From Pezizomycotina sp. ARF18 (lineage: Eukaryota; Ascomycota), in the NCBI GenBank assembly GCA_002224055.1, contig AZLU01000209.1:1-64000 (forward strand): 64,000 bases of DNA. Direction: 5' to 3'. Shown here piece after piece: positions 60,801 through 64,000 of this stretch (positions are counted from its first letter, which is position 1; every line of letters begins with the position of its first letter). The position numbers and the translations under genes are program-made. The notes beneath the pieces are model-generated. The model was not told the origin of the DNA, did no database searches, and saw only the letters and a program-made list of their open reading frames with translations.

Positions 60801-63800
60801 CTGATCGTACCCTGCACAGTTTCCAAAAGTTTTAGCTTTTTCACGCGATCGGATTGCTAATTCAGGAATTGATCTTATCAATTAAAACATTCGAATTGAT
60901 AGCTAAACGAAAGGCCGTGAAGGCGATCTCGGGTCTGCACAGAAACCGTAGGACATGCCGGTGATCCAAACCAGCATGGCGCGTAATTTAATATCAGCTG
61001 GTCTCACGTACCCGACGAAGTTTTCGGCACCTGAGAGGGATATTGTTACTTATTGTCTCGGCTAAGGTTTCTTCTCGTATTTAAATCGGAGTTGCGATTA
61101 ATGGGATCCTTGTAAGAGAGTCAAGCAAACAAATGCGAATGTTCTCCGGCCTTGCAGATGTTAAACAGAGTTGGGCAAAAAAAGAAAAGAAAACTCCAAA
61201 AACTGTTTTTCTACGATACGTACAACGAACGTAACATCTCCTATGTAAAACACGAAATCAACGTGTTTTTTAACGGAGGTGGTTACCAATAATGAGACAT
61301 TTTGTGTAAACGCCCTAGCTATATGTGGTACCTAATATAAGTATATCGCCAGCCATCAGCCCTATCTCTGTCTCCGGATAAATTTGAAAATTGGGGTCGC
61401 TCGCAAGCCTTGTGGGGTGCAGGAATATATCACTACATCGGCTAGTCCAACCAACCCAAATATTTGGATGGCTCCCCAGCCAGCTCTCCCCCCAGTAGCT
61501 ATTATAGATCAGCAGCACTGCAGACTAGGCCAGGATCTTGATTCGCGATCTCTTCTCGCGCGAGATGTAGGGCGGGCATATGTGCAAGTACAGTACGTTA
61601 TCACGCCATCCCCACCGTTTCGTATCTTCAGCCTTCGGTTCTTAAATAGTAACATTGAGGGTCCTTGCTTGCAATGGAAGCAGGTCGCTTGGGAGCACAA
61701 GAGCTGTCAGAATTGTGAGAGATAAGGTTAAGACAAAGGGTGTTGGTGATATAACCATTAAACTAGAACATTGTACATAATGAAGCTGCGGGAACCTAGT
61801 TCTAAAAGAAACAATAGAAGGTAACAGGAACTATAGCCAAGTTATCAACTTAGGTTCGATATTGGTTTGCTAGCTCCTTTATGAAGATAGGCAAAAAAGA
61901 AGAAAGGTTTCCACGATCGCAAACGCCGGTTAAGTCATTAGCAGGAAAAAAAAAAAAAAAAAAAAAAAAAAACACTAGGTTAACTTGTCAATTGCGGAGT
62001 TTCTCATTTGCAATGATCATGGGATCAAAAACATGCCCCTTTGTGCTTCATGATGCGAAAAAAAATTATTACTTTTTTTCTCTCTTTCTTCTGCCTTCCT
62101 CTATGAAAGACGGTCAAACGACCCGGAATAGCGAACGCCCATGCTTCATGAAGTGTAACCAAACCACTGAACTCACATGACGACATTATGAGAACGTGAC
62201 GAAACTCCATCAATTGACGGTGGCTTGGAGAAAGGGAGAATGAAAGAAAGTCGCGGGGGCCAAAAAATGTGAGACGTAACGGGTGAGTGAGACGGTGTTA
62301 CCCACCATTTGGCCTAACGTGGAATTTGGACCGGTCTGTGAGCTCGTCTCCGATCAGTTGCTGCGACAAGGGATATCCTTATCGATAATCGCAATAAAAA
62401 GAATGGAGTGAAAACACGTATACAAGAATCATAACCTAAAAATAAGACATGATGAAGAAAGAGGTCATAGGGGATTAAATCCATAGAAAGTGGTAAAGTA
62501 ATCCTCTTCTCGACTAGACTACCATTCCCACTTGTGTAGAAAACAAGCTGGATGAGAATGGACAATATTCCGGTAGCTATAGTTGACTTTTCGGTCTCTC
62601 CCGGTCTATCTCTCTATCTCTCGTTTTTTTTTTTTTTTTTTTTTTTTTTTTCAATTGGAATCCTTTCGCGTCCCTGCGCGGTATATGCGCTACTATAAAC
62701 GTCTCGTATAAAAGTACGATTTCCAGAGGGAAAAAATAAATAAAATAAAATAGATTAGTCCTGATCCCTATTTTGTTCTTGTCCATATGACCTTTTGGTT
62801 AGATTTAGGAGGTAAGCCCCGAAATGAAATTCGAAATTTTGTTGTTTATTCCCTTGTATATAACGTGGGCTCCGTCCCCGCAATTCACCACAAAATGCAA
62901 GTTAGAGATACATGGAGGATACAGACATAGGCGAAGACCCGAGGAATGCATATTCCTTGCTTATAGGCTCCACTCCAATGTAATTACTAAGAGTGTTCTT
63001 CCGTGGCCCAGAGCTGCGGTCGGCGGCCAGGTGGGGCTTCGCTCCTTTGCGATTATTTTTGGAAGCTCGGAAGCAAAAGTCGTCGTAAGTTCCTTCTATG
63101 TTCAAGCGAGCATACTAGAGTCACACGATCGTAAAATTTGAAGCGAATAACAAATTGCCAATTATTCTCCATTTTTGAAAGCTAAGAAAGGCTATGCCTC
63201 CCTAATATGAGGATATTGCTGGGAGAAAGACTGAAGAATAACGCAGCTGGTAAGCTTGTATATGTGTTTCAGACTCTCCGCAACCTGAGCTGTGCTAATC
63301 GCTATCTCCGATAGCAAGGAGGAAATCCTTTCCAGTGCGCGGCCATTGCCTCGCTCCAATGCCTGCAATCGTGCAAGGTTCGATTGAGGGTTTGTGCAAC
63401 TGTGCTGCTAAATAGCCTACTATCACCAACTGCCCTGTTCCAACAGTAGAAAAACATGGCTTAAGCTTAACGGCCGGCGAGGCCGCAGATGTTGTACATC
63501 GTGGAGTACTTCTGTGCTACAAAAGGCGTCCTGGCTCAGGGGTGCTCCGTTTAATGAGTTTAATGATATAACGTATCTCTTCTCTGTCTGATATGGGAGT
63601 CAATTGACAAATTTGCTGTCAGCACATCCTAGCCCCGCTCGTTGTAGTTTGCGATCGTACCCACTTCCGTTCGCATTCAAGACTAAATGGTGGCTATGAA
63701 GAAGTCGAGTAGAAGAACTATCCAATAAATTTTTATCCTCTAGACCATTAAGTCTTTCTTAGATTCGAACTTAGTTACATCAAAGACATCGTTTAGCTGT

Positions 63801-64000
63801 TTGAGCAAATAATTAGAAAATACTTTTCAATCTTATCAAGACGTACGCCTGATATAAGAGCGAAATCTCTTGGAGTAATTTTAGACGAGCTTTTAATATG
63901 GGATTCTGTGTAAGTTGTTGTAAAGAACAAAAAAAAAAAAAAAAAAAAAACAGGATCAAATACAAGGAAGCCCATGTAAAAGCAGGTCCAAGTGATGGAA
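54883..64000. other. Long gene-poor region to the window edge
   Basis: In 9.1 kb I found no supported gene, RNA or complete mobile element. Short frames occur on both strands (for example 55949-56386, 61384-61725, 62824-63141) without motifs or intron signals. Homopolymer tracts: 55296-55310, 56621-56640, 61946-61972, 62624-62651, 63929-63950. Composition is ordinary and not RIP-like. Confidence 0.5.

Noticed and set aside
1-64000. CRISPR arrays, bacterial operons or phage features
   Set aside because: None was seen; intron structure and gene content are fungal.

Overview
This window looks like a piece of a filamentous ascomycete (Pezizomycotina-type) genome. It has short GT-AG introns of about 55-115 nt with CTAAC/CTAAT branch sites, fungal housekeeping genes (ARPC3, PHO88, RFC3), a Git3/cAMP-receptor-like GPCR, an F-box/ankyrin protein, a dispersed 5S rRNA gene, and a block of DNA with an extreme RIP (repeat-induced point mutation) signature. 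Nothing in it suggests a bacterial origin.

Layout. 1-10.0 kb: one Ty3/Gypsy-type LTR retroelement on the minus strand (gag, zinc knuckle, protease, RT/RNase H, integrase), with further same-strand reading frames that run off the left edge. It is a broken fossil, but it keeps long open stretches. 10.0-12.0 kb: non-coding DNA with a heptanucleotide satellite and a small repeated module. 12.06-17.98 kb: an AT-rich island almost without CpA/TpG, read as nested, RIP-degraded repeats. It ends in a hAT-like terminus and contains eleven exact copies of one 11-mer. 18-23 kb: no gene seen. 23.1-24.5 kb (minus): GPCR. 24.5-30.4 kb: no gene seen. 30.4-31.7 kb (plus): ARPC3. 31.7-41.2 kb: gene-poor stretch with scattered cryptic open frames, a diverged duplication and a textbook hAT-type MITE. 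41.2-49.9 kb is the gene-dense core: PHO88 (plus), RFC3 (minus, convergent with PHO88), F-box/ankyrin (plus, divergent from RFC3) and an unknown protein (minus). 50.2-51.0 kb: a possible STAND/NLR-type fragment. 52.7 kb: 5S rRNA (minus). 54.1-54.9 kb (plus): Mpv17/PMP22 protein. 54.9-64 kb: no gene seen.

The genes do not form one pathway. They are ordinary single-copy genes for actin nucleation, ER targeting, replication clamp loading, signalling and a membrane channel, set among repeats.

One caution governs the whole annotation. Nearly every conserved host gene can be followed residue by residue against its family, but only by changing frame every 100-400 bases at single-base indels, mostly missing bases. 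Premature stops inside the correct frames are not seen. This fits an incompletely polished assembly better than pseudogenes, so host CDS coordinates below are gene extents, not clean reading frames.
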